From an uncultured Spirochaetaceae bacterium (GTDB lineage Bacteria > Spirochaetota > Spirochaetia > Sphaerochaetales > Sphaerochaetaceae): a DNA stretch of 55,344 nt. Positions 1 to 7,872 of this stretch are shown here, piece by piece (position 1 is the stretch's first letter; each line of letters starts with the position of its first letter). The translations under genes and the position numbers were made by a program. Location: contig CALXKJ010000016.1 of the NCBI GenBank assembly GCA_944388955.1, positions 1 to 55,344 on the forward strand, in the 5' to 3' direction. The notes under the pieces were generated by a model. That model searched no databases. It saw only the letters and a list, made by a program, of their open reading frames with translations, and had not been told where the DNA came from.

Positions 1-78
1 CAGGACAAGTATGAGAAGGTAGAAAACCTCATAAAACGGATTCTTGAAAATCCAAATTCTCTGAAATACAGGGACTAA
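1..78 (+). CDS. C-terminal fragment of an upstream gene, function unknown
   Basis: An open frame runs from the first base of the window to a TAA at 76-78 and encodes 25 residues, rich in Lys, Glu and Asn, that look like the last helix of a soluble protein. The start and the rest of the gene lie outside the window, so no family can be assigned. No T-rich terminator hairpin follows it. Confidence 0.55.
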   Translation, partial: QDKYEKVENLIKRILENPNSLKYRD

Positions 79-715
79 ACTGCGATTGAACGCTTTAAAT
101 GAGGTTTTTCAGCAACGCTGTGCAGATAGGAGTTTAAATTCAATTATCCTTTAGGTTTTTGTAATTGCCATTCAGTTTATAAATCAATCAATTATATAAA
201 ATGTGCACATGGATAAGATTGGAGCTTATATAGTGCTGACCTTGATTTGATCTCAAAAGTTCCTGAATCTCTGAGACTCGTGAGACAAATTAGATATATG
301 TAGGCACTTAAGACTTAATAACGCTGATAGCGTATGAGGCAATGAAATAATTGAGATGGAGAGTATCAGGAATCTGAAATTGATTCTTCTTGATTGCTGG
401 TAAACTGCATCCATAATATATTTGAGTCGGGACTGAATTTCTGCTGAGGATTTTCTATGGTTTGCCAGTTGACTGGATGTTATGTCTTGGAAAGCGTAAA
501 TGTTCTTTTTTTGATGATGATATCCATGTTCCCTCGATTGATATCACTGGTATGTTTTTGGTACGTTTTTAGAAAAAAATAGCTTATTTCTGACATAATA
601 TGGAAAATATGTAGAAAATAAATGCTTACAGAATAATAGGATAAAAATGGGCTCAAAATGTCTTTTTTTTGTTGCAATCTGTTGCATATATGCTAATGTT
701 TAGGTGGAGGAATTT
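79..715. other. AT-rich intergenic region without a convincing gene
   Basis: About 640 bases separate the upstream gene fragment from carbamate kinase. All six frames are broken often, and the two short minus-strand frames (about 480-677 and 653-871) have no ribosome-binding site and no recognisable protein. The base composition is clearly more AT-rich than in neighbouring genes. Visible details are a tandem pair of 11-base GGTAYGTTTTT units (549-570), a small dyad CCAGTTGACTGG (465-476), and an extended -10-like TGACATAAT (591-599) that could drive carbamate kinase with a leader of about 110 bases. It may be a decayed gene or a long regulatory leader; neither can be shown by eye. Confidence 0.5.
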
Positions 716-1660
716 ATGGATTCCAAGCTTATAGTAATTGCAATAGGTGGAAATTCTCTGATTGAGGATCCGAAGAAAGTGACAGTTGACGCTCAGTATC
801 GCGCTGCCGAGAAGACTGCTCATCATATTGCTGATATAATCCAGGCGGGTCATCGTGTCGTTATCGTTCATGGCAATGGTCCTCAGGTTGGTTATATTCT
901 TCTGCGCTCAGAATACGCGAGGAAAATCCTTCATTCAGTTCCTCTTGATTCATGCGTCGCTGATACGCAGGGCGCTATAGGTTATCAGCTGCAGAAGGCT
1001 CTGGATAATGAATTCCTGATGCGTGGCATGTCAGATAAAGCAGTCACTGTCGTTACTCAGGTGGAGGTGTCACCAGAAGATCCGTCTTTCTCCAATCCGA
1101 CTAAGCCAATTGGCTCATTCATGAGCGAAGAAGACGCTAAAGAGCATAGTGAATCATTTGGCTGGACAGTCAAGGAGGATGCGGGAAGGGGCTGGAGAAG
1201 GGTTGTGCCGTCTCCTAAGCCTTTGTCAATCGTTGAGCTTGATACTATAAAATTCCTTGCCTCAAGCGGAGCGACCGTCATTGCCGCGGGAGGCGGAGGG
1301 ATACCTGTCGTAAGGGATTCTGAAGGCTCTTTATGGGGTAAGGAGGCTGTGATAGACAAGGATCTTGCCGCCGCAATACTTGCTAAATCGCTGAATGCGG
1401 ATGCCTTCATCATTTCAACAGCGGTTGAGAAAGTCTGTCTTGATTACAACAAGCCCACACAGCGTGCTATCGATGAGATGACTGTTGAAGAGGCGAGAAA
1501 ATACTCAGAAGAAGGCCAGTTCGCACCGGGCTCGATGCTTCCGAAAATCCAGGCGCTTGTAGATTATGTGGAGAGTACCGGAAAACTGGCGATGATAACT
1601 GATCCAGAGCATATCTCAGATGCGATGAAGGGGCTTAGCGGTACGAGGATTCTTCCTTAA
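716..1660 (+). CDS. arcC: Carbamate kinase
   Basis: Cytoplasmic enzyme of the amino-acid kinase family that transfers phosphate between carbamoyl phosphate and ADP, giving ATP, ammonia and CO2 in the catabolic direction. The 314 residues are the usual family length. Family motifs are present in order: AIGGNSL near the N-terminus, VIVHGNGPQVG (about 50-60), AAGGGGIPV (about 190) and VIDKDLAAAILA in the C-terminal half. ATG at 716 is chosen because GGAGG (706-710) lies 5 bases upstream; an in-frame GTG at 704 would overlap that site. No arginine deiminase or ornithine carbamoyltransferase gene is adjacent, so the source of carbamoyl phosphate (arginine, agmatine or purine breakdown) is open. 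Its 3' end overlaps the convergent DUF4105 gene by 45 bases. Confidence 0.95.
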   Translation: MDSKLIVIAIGGNSLIEDPKKVTVDAQYRAAEKTAHHIADIIQAGHRVVIVHGNGPQVGYILLRSEYARKILHSVPLDSCVADTQGAIGYQLQKALDNEFLMRGMSDKAVTVVTQVEVSPEDPSFSNPTKPIGSFMSEEDAKEHSESFGWTVKEDAGRGWRRVVPSPKPLSIVELDTIKFLASSGATVIAAGGGGIPVVRDSEGSLWGKEAVIDKDLAAAILAKSLNADAFIISTAVEKVCLDYNKPTQRAIDEMTVEEARKYSEEGQFAPGSMLPKIQALVDYVESTGKLAMITDPEHISDAMKGLSGTRILP

Positions 1661-2911
1661 CTGATATACGATTATCTCCGCGCTGTATATCGGGATCATG
1701 AAGAGTATGTATGCGATGTTATCCTGATAGAGATAATCCATGAAGCAACCTTTGATGACGAGGTAGAGCACGACGGCATAAAGCATTATTGATGATGTAT
1801 AGCCAAGTGCTCTTCTTTTTTCCTTCTTTCCGATGGACGAAAGGTGTAAGAACGCCTGTATCAGCACAAAAGGGGAGATGATGAGGATGTTCGCATTGCC
1901 GTATGTCACATCATGATTTGTCATTGTCATCATGAAAAGCAGGACAATAGAAAGAATGCCTAAGAATATATACATCAGAGCTGACAGGATATCCCCAGCT
2001 ATCCGTAAGCCTTTTATCTTGAGCGCAGTCAGCAATATTACCATTGAGAGCACAAGACCTGTTGCTGCCGACTTCAGATAGATTCCATATTCCTCCGGCG
2101 TTTCAGGCCTTGTTTCTGATTGGTAAATGACTTCCGCATCATGTCCTTCGAAAGCTTCAACGGCATCAAGAAGAACATCTGGAAGGAAGCATGCATCATA
2201 GAGATTTACAGGATAATCCACATTGGGACCCTGAAGGTAATTGAGGATAAAGGCGAAGAAGAATGACTTGTGCATATATGGAGTCGACCATGCCCTGAAG
2301 CTCTTTCCCGTATCGATATTTTCCGCCCAGTTTCTGAATCTGTCGTCAGTCGCTTTGTTGTAGATGTCGCGAGGCCGTGTGGCGCAGTTATCCTTGTAAT
2401 AATTGTAGAGGTATGTGTCGTTTTCAGGCAGGATATTATAGGAGAGGAATGCTATCATGGCTTTCTTTTCCTCAGGCGTGAGGTCAAGCTCGATTCGTTT
2501 TATGGTTCTGTCCTCATCGATGAACTGCCTGTAGCGATAAGATGTATAGCTTTCTATTACATTATAGTAAAGACGTCCGAGTGCGAAGTTGAAGTAGAAG
2601 GATTTATCGAAACGGAATGTCCCGTAATCGAACATCACACTCTCCCTTCCCGGCGTCTCCACCTCAATGCCTGCATGCCCAAAGTAGATATATACAGGAT
2701 CTGATGGTGCTATGGATGTGATATAGATATGCGTGTTTTCATAATATGCTCTTTCGCCTTCCGTTATCTTCTGGCTGAAATCAAAGGAATCAAGCTCCTC
2801 CTCACTGTAAAAAAGGCCTTCTCTGACGGGAATTCCGCCTGTCATGGATGCCGCGCTGAGTGATAGTGAGAAGATAAGCAGCATGAACAATACTGAAAGA
2901 CGCTTCTGCAT
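1616..2911 (-). CDS. DUF4105-family membrane protein
   Basis: A 431-residue protein with an N-terminal signal peptide or anchor (hydrophobic residues 5-22, ending near SLSAAS). The extracytoplasmic domain has the DUF4105 (Lnb N-terminal-like) pattern: YFGHAGIEVETPG around residues 75-90 and a KDNCATRPRDIY segment around 170-180, where the His and the Cys are the likely catalytic-type residues of this papain-like fold. About five hydrophobic segments occupy residues 285-420. The family is linked to envelope or peptidase-like functions but its substrate is unknown here. ATG at 2911 has no Shine-Dalgarno; a TTGTCT-17-GATAAT promoter would start transcription only about 8 bases upstream. It is transcribed away from recO. 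Confidence 0.8.
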   Translation of the reverse strand: MQKRLSVLFMLLIFSLSLSAASMTGGIPVREGLFYSEEELDSFDFSQKITEGERAYYENTHIYITSIAPSDPVYIYFGHAGIEVETPGRESVMFDYGTFRFDKSFYFNFALGRLYYNVIESYTSYRYRQFIDEDRTIKRIELDLTPEEKKAMIAFLSYNILPENDTYLYNYYKDNCATRPRDIYNKATDDRFRNWAENIDTGKSFRAWSTPYMHKSFFFAFILNYLQGPNVDYPVNLYDACFLPDVLLDAVEAFEGHDAEVIYQSETRPETPEEYGIYLKSAATGLVLSMVILLTALKIKGLRIAGDILSALMYIFLGILSIVLLFMMTMTNHDVTYGNANILIISPFVLIQAFLHLSSIGKKEKRRALGYTSSIMLYAVVLYLVIKGCFMDYLYQDNIAYILFMIPIYSAEIIVYQLRKNPRTAKPLHRI

Positions 2912-2925
2912 AGAGCGATGATAGC

Positions 2926-2954
2926 ATTATCGATGGCAATATTCCATCAGACAA
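2926..2954 (-). promoter_or_regulatory. Putative sigma-70-type promoter for the DUF4105 gene
   Basis: On the minus strand TTGTCT (2954-2949), a 17-base spacer and GATAAT (2931-2926) match the -35 and -10 consensus. The predicted start would be near 2919, giving a leader of about 8 bases before ATG at 2911. Its -35 box abuts the -35 box of the recO promoter. Confidence 0.5.
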
Positions 2955-2983
2955 TTGACGCCATGCCAAAGCCTATTTATCCT
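2955..2983 (+). promoter_or_regulatory. Putative sigma-70-type promoter for recO
   Basis: TTGACG (2955-2960), a 17-base spacer and TATCCT (2978-2983). The predicted start is near 2990, only about 2 bases before the recO ATG, which would make a nearly leaderless mRNA. It is back to back with the divergent DUF4105 promoter. Confidence 0.45.
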
Positions 2984-2991
2984 CGGAGAGG

Positions 2992-3720
2992 ATGGATAGG
3001 GATGCAAAAGGACTGGCTATAGTCATCAGAAGTTCTGATATCAGGGATTATGACAGGCTTCTGACGTTATTCTCTCCTTCCATGGGCCTGATTGATATTG
3101 TCTCATATGGTGCAAGGAAGAGTGTTAAAAGCGTGAAAGCGCCTCTTTATACGGAAGGCAATTTCTCTCTTGAGAAAGGTCGCAGGGGATGGACGCTTAA
3201 GGATATCGATGTGATATCAACGCACGAGAGGATACTTGAGGATCTTGATCTCAGACAGTCTGCGATGCTTTTCTCAGATCTCGTGCTTCTTGCAAGGACA
3301 GCAGAGCCCGAGCTTTACGCATTATACACATCATCCCTCGATGCACTTGAGTCTTATCCATTTGAGAAGGTTGTCAGTATTTTCATCATCCTGTTTTTAT
3401 CCCTTGAAGGCCTTTCCGGTGATTATCTCACTTGTCCTTCGTGTGGAAGAGAATTCGGGAATGATGAGGTTCTCGGTTTCCGTCCCGATATGTCTGTTGC
3501 TGTATGCCATGATTGTGATACTCTTTCTATGTCTTTGATTCTTCCGCCTAATGCGCGTCTGTATCTTAGGCGCGTCCAGGAGGCAGGGTTGGATAAAGCG
3601 TTGGATTTCGCTATATCACCAGAGCAGGAGCATCGTATTTTCCGGTATCTGCTGCGGTGCCTTCTCGTCTCATTCCCGCATAGGCTGAAAAGCCTTGAAT
3701 TCGGCATTTGGAGAATCTAG
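2992..3720 (+). CDS. recO: DNA repair protein RecO
   Basis: Recombination mediator of the RecF pathway that anneals single strands and helps load RecA with RecR. The 242 residues fit the family. The N-terminal OB-fold segment starts with GLAIVIRSSD and the RLLTLFSPSMG stretch typical of RecO. A four-Cys zinc site is present (CPSC around residue 150 and CHDC around 175), followed by the C-terminal helical domain. The purine-rich GGAGAG at 2985-2990 is only 1 base from ATG 2992, too close for normal spacing, and no earlier in-frame start exists; near-leaderless initiation is possible. recJ follows 13 bases downstream, so two DNA repair genes are probably co-transcribed. Confidence 0.9.
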   Translation: MDRDAKGLAIVIRSSDIRDYDRLLTLFSPSMGLIDIVSYGARKSVKSVKAPLYTEGNFSLEKGRRGWTLKDIDVISTHERILEDLDLRQSAMLFSDLVLLARTAEPELYALYTSSLDALESYPFEKVVSIFIILFLSLEGLSGDYLTCPSCGREFGNDEVLGFRPDMSVAVCHDCDTLSMSLILPPNARLYLRRVQEAGLDKALDFAISPEQEHRIFRYLLRCLLVSFPHRLKSLEFGIWRI

Positions 3721-3733
3721 ATGGGGTAAATTT

Positions 3734-5851
3734 ATGGAAATAAAGGTGAATGTCTCAGACCCTGCAAAGGTGAGAGCGCTCAAGGATATATTCTCGCTCG
3801 ATCTTCTCAGCGCTACAGTGCTTGAACGACGTGGTGTTGAGAATGCAAAGGATGCGCTCTTCTATCTTGAGTCCGATATGATCTATCAGCATTCGCCACT
3901 TGAATGCGATGATGTTTTCACAGCCATCGAAAGAATCAATGAGGCGATAGAGGAAAAAGAGAAGATCCTGATATTCGGAGACAGAGATGTTGATGGTATT
4001 ACAGGTACCGCCATTCTATACAGAGGGCTTAAAAAGCTTGGTGCGGAAAATCTCTCATACAGGCTTCCTGAGGGTGATGAGCCTTATGGCCTTACTGGTA
4101 ATCTCGTCGATGAAATCATATCGAATGAATATAGTCTGCTTATTACTGTCGACAATGGTATTTCCGCAGTTGATGAGATTCTAGCACTTGAGAGAAGCGG
4201 GGTGGACGTAATCGTTCTCGATCATCATATCCCTGGTGCTGTTCTTCCAAGCGCTGTTGCTCTCTTTGACCCTAAGATCCCTGGTTCTGGCTATCCATTC
4301 GATTCTTTATCAGGATGTGCTGTCGCTGCGAAGATGATATGGGCGCTCGCATTCTCGAGAACACCGCTTTTCGGAAGTGACTGCATTGTTCTTCATGCCG
4401 AGCCCCGCAATGGCTCCATAAGAATCAATGCTGTCAGGCTGGAGAATCTGATAGAGATTGACAGGATAACAGAAGAAGTTGCCGACGGCGGAGGATTCTC
4501 ACAGGCAAAAGATCGGCTTATGAGTTTTCTTGCCGTCAATCTTCCTATAATCGTCCTGGATGCGGATACTGAGAAGAAGATGCTCTACAGGGCATTCGGC
4601 AAAGGTGTCGATATCATGCTTGAGGATATGAGGCCGAAGCTCGAAAGCCTGATGCCTAAGGCAAAAGGGCATTCCATTTTTGATCTCGCCATGCTCTCCA
4701 AGGCAGCAAGGTATCATGATGGGGATAAGGAGATTGAGACGCTTGTCTCGCTTTTCCGCTCCATCTCCATCTATTCATATCCAGCTATATCCCGGGAATA
4801 TGACGAATTGATGGAATTCGCCGCAATCGGCACGATAGCAGACCTCATGCCAATGAAGGATGAGAACAGGCTAATAGTGAAAAGAGGGCTGAAGATGCTC
4901 TCCTCAAAGCCTCTGGATTGTTTCAAACCCCTTCTCGGACGTCAGAATCTTACGGGAAAGAAGCTTAACACGCGCGATATTTCCTTCTGTGTAGCGCCGG
5001 TTCTCAATGCGGCAGGCCGTCTGGGGCATCCTTCTGATGCGTTGGCTCTCCTTCTATCAGATGATCCTCTTGAGGCTGATGGGCTTACTGAGAATCTTCT
5101 GGAGATGAACAGGAAGCGGCAGATGAATGAGGAGGAGGCATTGCTTCTGGTGAAGGACAAAGCCGCAGAAAGCTATGAGAAACTATCAGGTAAAGCTGTG
5201 ATTATCTCTGATTCCGCTATACCCAGGGGACTCACGGGAGCTATCGCGTCAAAGCTCTCAAAGGAATACTCAGTGCTTGCCGTTGTCATAGCAGCGCTTG
5301 ATGATGGAAGGGCCTCAGCTTCAGTGCGATGCCCTGATTGCTATGACGCCAAGGCATTCCTGTCTGCGTTTGAATCGCTCTTCGATGATTATGGCGGTCA
5401 TCGATGCGCTGCTGGATTCTCCATGCAGAGCACTAAGCTTGATGTTCTGATACCGATGATGGAGAATTATGCTTCATCACTTGAATCCTCCTCGGACAGC
5501 ACGGATGCAATCGCTGTCGATGCGGATATCCCGCCTGAGTACATGACACAGAATCTATGGAAGCTTTCAGAGCTCCTTGAGCCATTTGGACAGGAGAATG
5601 AGATTCTCCGGATTTATATCAGGGATGCTGTTATCTCGGATATAGCTCCAATGAAATCGGATCAGAAGTTCCTCCGTTTCTCTCTGCGCTACGGTAAATA
5701 TGCCTGGCCTGCGGTGTGGTGGAATGCCGAGGATAAGGAGAAGTATAAGAAAGGCATGCACGTCAATGCTGTATTCTCTCCTGATGTGAACTACTGGAAA
5801 GGCATGGAGAAAGAGCAGCTTCTGATAAAGAATATGGAGGTGGCAGAATGA
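3734..5851 (+). CDS. recJ: Single-stranded-DNA-specific exonuclease RecJ, with large insert
   Basis: DHH-family 5'-3' exonuclease acting on single-stranded DNA in recombination and repair. Of 705 residues, the catalytic DHH domain shows GDRDVDG (82-88), VDNG (139-142) and LDHH (162-165); the DHHA1 domain carries GGHRCAAGF near 550, and a C-terminal OB-like domain follows. Between the GYPFDSLSGCAVAAK stretch (about 185-200) and the IGTIADLMP motif (about 365) there are roughly 150 residues that standard RecJ proteins of about 570 residues lack; this accounts for the greater length. ATG 3734 is preferred over an upstream in-frame start inside recO because a G-rich site (AGATGGGG) precedes it. 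Its stop overlaps the next gene by ATGA. Confidence 0.92.
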   Translation: MEIKVNVSDPAKVRALKDIFSLDLLSATVLERRGVENAKDALFYLESDMIYQHSPLECDDVFTAIERINEAIEEKEKILIFGDRDVDGITGTAILYRGLKKLGAENLSYRLPEGDEPYGLTGNLVDEIISNEYSLLITVDNGISAVDEILALERSGVDVIVLDHHIPGAVLPSAVALFDPKIPGSGYPFDSLSGCAVAAKMIWALAFSRTPLFGSDCIVLHAEPRNGSIRINAVRLENLIEIDRITEEVADGGGFSQAKDRLMSFLAVNLPIIVLDADTEKKMLYRAFGKGVDIMLEDMRPKLESLMPKAKGHSIFDLAMLSKAARYHDGDKEIETLVSLFRSISIYSYPAISREYDELMEFAAIGTIADLMPMKDENRLIVKRGLKMLSSKPLDCFKPLLGRQNLTGKKLNTRDISFCVAPVLNAAGRLGHPSDALALLLSDDPLEADGLTENLLEMNRKRQMNEEEALLLVKDKAAESYEKLSGKAVIISDSAIPRGLTGAIASKLSKEYSVLAVVIAALDDGRASASVRCPDCYDAKAFLSAFESLFDDYGGHRCAAGFSMQSTKLDVLIPMMENYASSLESSSDSTDAIAVDADIPPEYMTQNLWKLSELLEPFGQENEILRIYIRDAVISDIAPMKSDQKFLRFSLRYGKYAWPAVWWNAEDKEKYKKGMHVNAVFSPDVNYWKGMEKEQLLIKNMEVAE

Positions 5852-6720
5852 GGCAGGAAGCGAAGATACGGAATCTGAAGAACAGTGTGCGTCAGCTTTC
5901 AGGAGAAGCGCTGGAAAGGCAGAGACTGCCTATTGCATCTCTCTTTGTCTCATACGGTGGATTGGAAGAGGCGCGAGAGCTTCTGGAGGCTGTGACTGAA
6001 AACGAAAGGGATGGCATGTGGTGGTATGTCTATGGCTTGTCGTTTGTGAATATGGACGACCCTGTTGCTGAAGACGTGGAGAAGGCGGCATCAGCTTTTG
6101 GAAATGCAATCAGCATGGGGCTGAGAGACGCGTCACTCATGCCGAATCTTATCAATGCAAAGGCTGTTGCTGATGAACTTTATAGAGGGCTTGTTTCTGT
6201 CACTGACACAGAAAGGGATGATATGTCTTCTTTCATGTCGCTGGCATATAGCGGTGATTGGGACAGGAACAGAGAGAAGGCAATTGAGAAAGAGCGCAGT
6301 ATTTCAGACCTTGCCGCATCGTTTTATCAGCGTCAGTTCCTGATTGTTTTCTTCAATCATAATGAGAATGAAGAGGCTGAGTCACTTCTTGCTCGGGTCG
6401 AGAAATACTCATCTTCTGATTCCAGAGCAGTAATCTGGCATTTCTTCAGGGCTCTTTTCCATATGAAAGCCCTTGATGAACGCGTGACGATTGAAAACCT
6501 GGAAAGGAATCTCAAGCTCTCGCAGGAGATTAGAGATGAGGCTAGGAAATGCCATGAAGCGGTGGAGGGCGCGAATATTGATGATGAGACTATCGAGGCT
6601 GTACATAAACTTCTCGATATCTCCCGTAGACTCAGGATATCGATGCGTACCGCTGTCAGATCCGGAGATGATTACTTCATCGTAAAACCTTATATCCCCG
6701 AGCATTCTCCAATTTCCTGA
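5848..6720 (+). CDS. Helical-repeat (TPR-like) protein, function unknown
   Basis: A 290-residue soluble protein with no signal peptide or membrane segment. It is almost entirely helical, with repeated small-residue/aromatic spacing (for example the GGLEEARELLEAV and NENEEAESLLARVEKY segments) typical of tetratricopeptide-like repeats used for protein-protein contacts. I do not recognise a named family. The start is fixed by the 4-base ATGA overlap with recJ and by GGAGGTGG just upstream, so it is translationally coupled to recJ. rpsU follows after 75 bases. Confidence 0.75.
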   Translation: MRQEAKIRNLKNSVRQLSGEALERQRLPIASLFVSYGGLEEARELLEAVTENERDGMWWYVYGLSFVNMDDPVAEDVEKAASAFGNAISMGLRDASLMPNLINAKAVADELYRGLVSVTDTERDDMSSFMSLAYSGDWDRNREKAIEKERSISDLAASFYQRQFLIVFFNHNENEEAESLLARVEKYSSSDSRAVIWHFFRALFHMKALDERVTIENLERNLKLSQEIRDEARKCHEAVEGANIDDETIEAVHKLLDISRRLRISMRTAVRSGDDYFIVKPYIPEHSPIS

Positions 6721-6780
6721 TGCTTGACACGACATGATTAAAAATGGTAGTTTCCGAAAGGATTCTGACCCAGATGGGAG

Positions 6781-6790
6781 AGGAGGTGAT
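6781..6790 (+). promoter_or_regulatory. Full-length Shine-Dalgarno site of rpsU
   Basis: AGGAGGTGAT is a 10-base perfect complement of the usual 16S rRNA 3' end and lies 5 bases before the rpsU ATG. It is the strongest ribosome-binding site in the window, as expected for a ribosomal protein gene. Confidence 0.85.
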
Positions 6791-6795
6791 TAAGT

Positions 6796-7005
6796 ATGGC
6801 ATTTGTTAAAGTAGATGAGAACGAGCCACTCGAGAAATCGATCAAGCGTTTCAAGAGAATGGTCGAGAAGGAAGGTATCATCCGTGAGTGGAAGAAGCGT
6901 GAGTACTATGAGAAGCCCTCTACCATCCAGAACCGCAAGAATAAGGCTCTGCAGCGCAAGCAGATGAAGAAGGTTCGCAAGATGCACGCATCTAAGTCAT
7001 ACTGA
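6796..7005 (+). CDS. rpsU: 30S ribosomal protein S21
   Basis: Small-subunit ribosomal protein of 69 residues. It begins MAFVKV and contains the family's [14 protein letters not shown] segment, followed by a very basic C-terminus ([18 protein letters not shown]). Length and composition match bacterial S21. ATG at 6796 is fixed by the perfect Shine-Dalgarno at 6781-6790. A possible -35 TTGACA lies at 6724-6729 but has no good -10 partner, so it may be read from recJ. A strong intrinsic terminator follows 5 bases after the stop. Confidence 0.97.
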   Translation: MAFVKVDENEPLEKSIKRFKRMVEKEGIIREWKKREYYEKPSTIQNRKNKALQRKQMKKVRKMHASKSY

Positions 7006-7010
7006 TCAGA

Positions 7011-7036
7011 AACGGGAAGGCAGCTTCCCGTTTTTT
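7011..7036 (+). terminator. Rho-independent terminator after rpsU
   Basis: Perfect 9-bp stem AACGGGAAG (7011-7019) and CTTCCCGTT (7024-7032), loop GCAG, with a run of six T at 7031-7036. It closes the recO-recJ-rpsU direction of transcription. Confidence 0.9.
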
Positions 7037-7050
7037 AATGGGTAAACCAC

Positions 7051-7785
7051 ATGGAGTTGCCGGTTTTTCTTAAAAGCAGATTCACAATAGATCCAGGAAT
7101 GGGAATGGGAAGCTTTTCCGTCGGTCACATGCTGTGGCTTGGCTTGCTTCTTGTTCTGATACTTGTACTTGGAAGGAGATATAAAGCCTCATCTGCAGAA
7201 ATAAGGAGAAGGATGCGGCTTATTATTGCGTCTCTTATTATCTTCGATGAAGCTGTGAAGGATGCTGCAATGTCTCTGACTGGGCAGTGGGACTGGAGCT
7301 TCTTGCCTTTGCATCTCTGCTCAGTATCAGTATTTGCAGTGTTTATCCACGCTCTTACCGGTAATAGATATCTGGAAGAATACATATATGCTGTTACTCT
7401 CCCGACGGCTTTGATGGCGATGGTTTTCCCTGACTGGGTTGGAAAGCTTCCATTTCTGAGCCTTATGTGTATCCATTCTTTCTCAATCCATATGCTTCTT
7501 GTCATATATCCTGTGCTTCTTTTATATGGAGGTTTCAGGCCATCCTGGTATAGGCTTTCACGCATAATCCCTTTTATAGTCTTATTCGGTTCTGTGATTT
7601 ATTTTGTAAATCTGCTGCTTGGTACCGATTTCTTCTTCCTCAATGGTGCGGGGACCGGCAACCCGTTATCGATTCTCGAGAAATACATCGGAGGGTGGTA
7701 TCGTCTCGCATTCCCATTGATAGCTTTCATATGCTGGCTTCCCATGTACCTCATACCATATAGACGCAACAAAGCTTCTTTTTAA
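7051..7785 (+). CDS. TIGR02206 / YwaF-TMEM164-like integral membrane protein
   Basis: A 244-residue protein with about seven hydrophobic segments, matching the TIGR02206 family first described from Treponema pallidum TP0381 and Bacillus YwaF. The conserved FLPLHLCSVSVF segment (about residues 85-97) and the His-containing LMCIHSFSIHMLL segment (about 130-145) are visible. In the related human TMEM164 a Cys and a His act in acyl transfer to lipids; whether the bacterial proteins do the same is only an analogy. No convincing Shine-Dalgarno precedes ATG 7051. It stands alone between the rpsU terminator and the serA promoter. Confidence 0.8.
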   Translation: MELPVFLKSRFTIDPGMGMGSFSVGHMLWLGLLLVLILVLGRRYKASSAEIRRRMRLIIASLIIFDEAVKDAAMSLTGQWDWSFLPLHLCSVSVFAVFIHALTGNRYLEEYIYAVTLPTALMAMVFPDWVGKLPFLSLMCIHSFSIHMLLVIYPVLLLYGGFRPSWYRLSRIIPFIVLFGSVIYFVNLLLGTDFFFLNGAGTGNPLSILEKYIGGWYRLAFPLIAFICWLPMYLIPYRRNKASF

Positions 7786-7811
7786 GATTACATCAGATTC
7801 TCCTATTTTCT

Positions 7812-7840
7812 TTGACAGTTACCGCAACGCGTGTGATACT
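7812..7840 (+). promoter_or_regulatory. Putative promoter of the serA-serC-lrp unit
   Basis: Perfect -35 TTGACA (7812-7817), 17-base spacer and GATACT (7835-7840) as -10. The predicted start near 7847 gives a leader of about 26 bases that carries AAAGGAG before the serA ATG. Confidence 0.6.
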
Positions 7841-7872
7841 GAATTTGCAGAAGACTAAAAAAAGGAGTTTCT

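Noticed and set aside
704-715. GTG at 704 as the carbamate kinase start
   Set aside because: It would place the start inside the strong GGAGG site that serves ATG 716, and the extra residues precede the conserved first strand.
480-871. Two short minus-strand open frames upstream of carbamate kinase
   Set aside because: No ribosome-binding site, no recognisable protein and composition like the surrounding AT-rich spacer; the second runs into the arcC coding strand.
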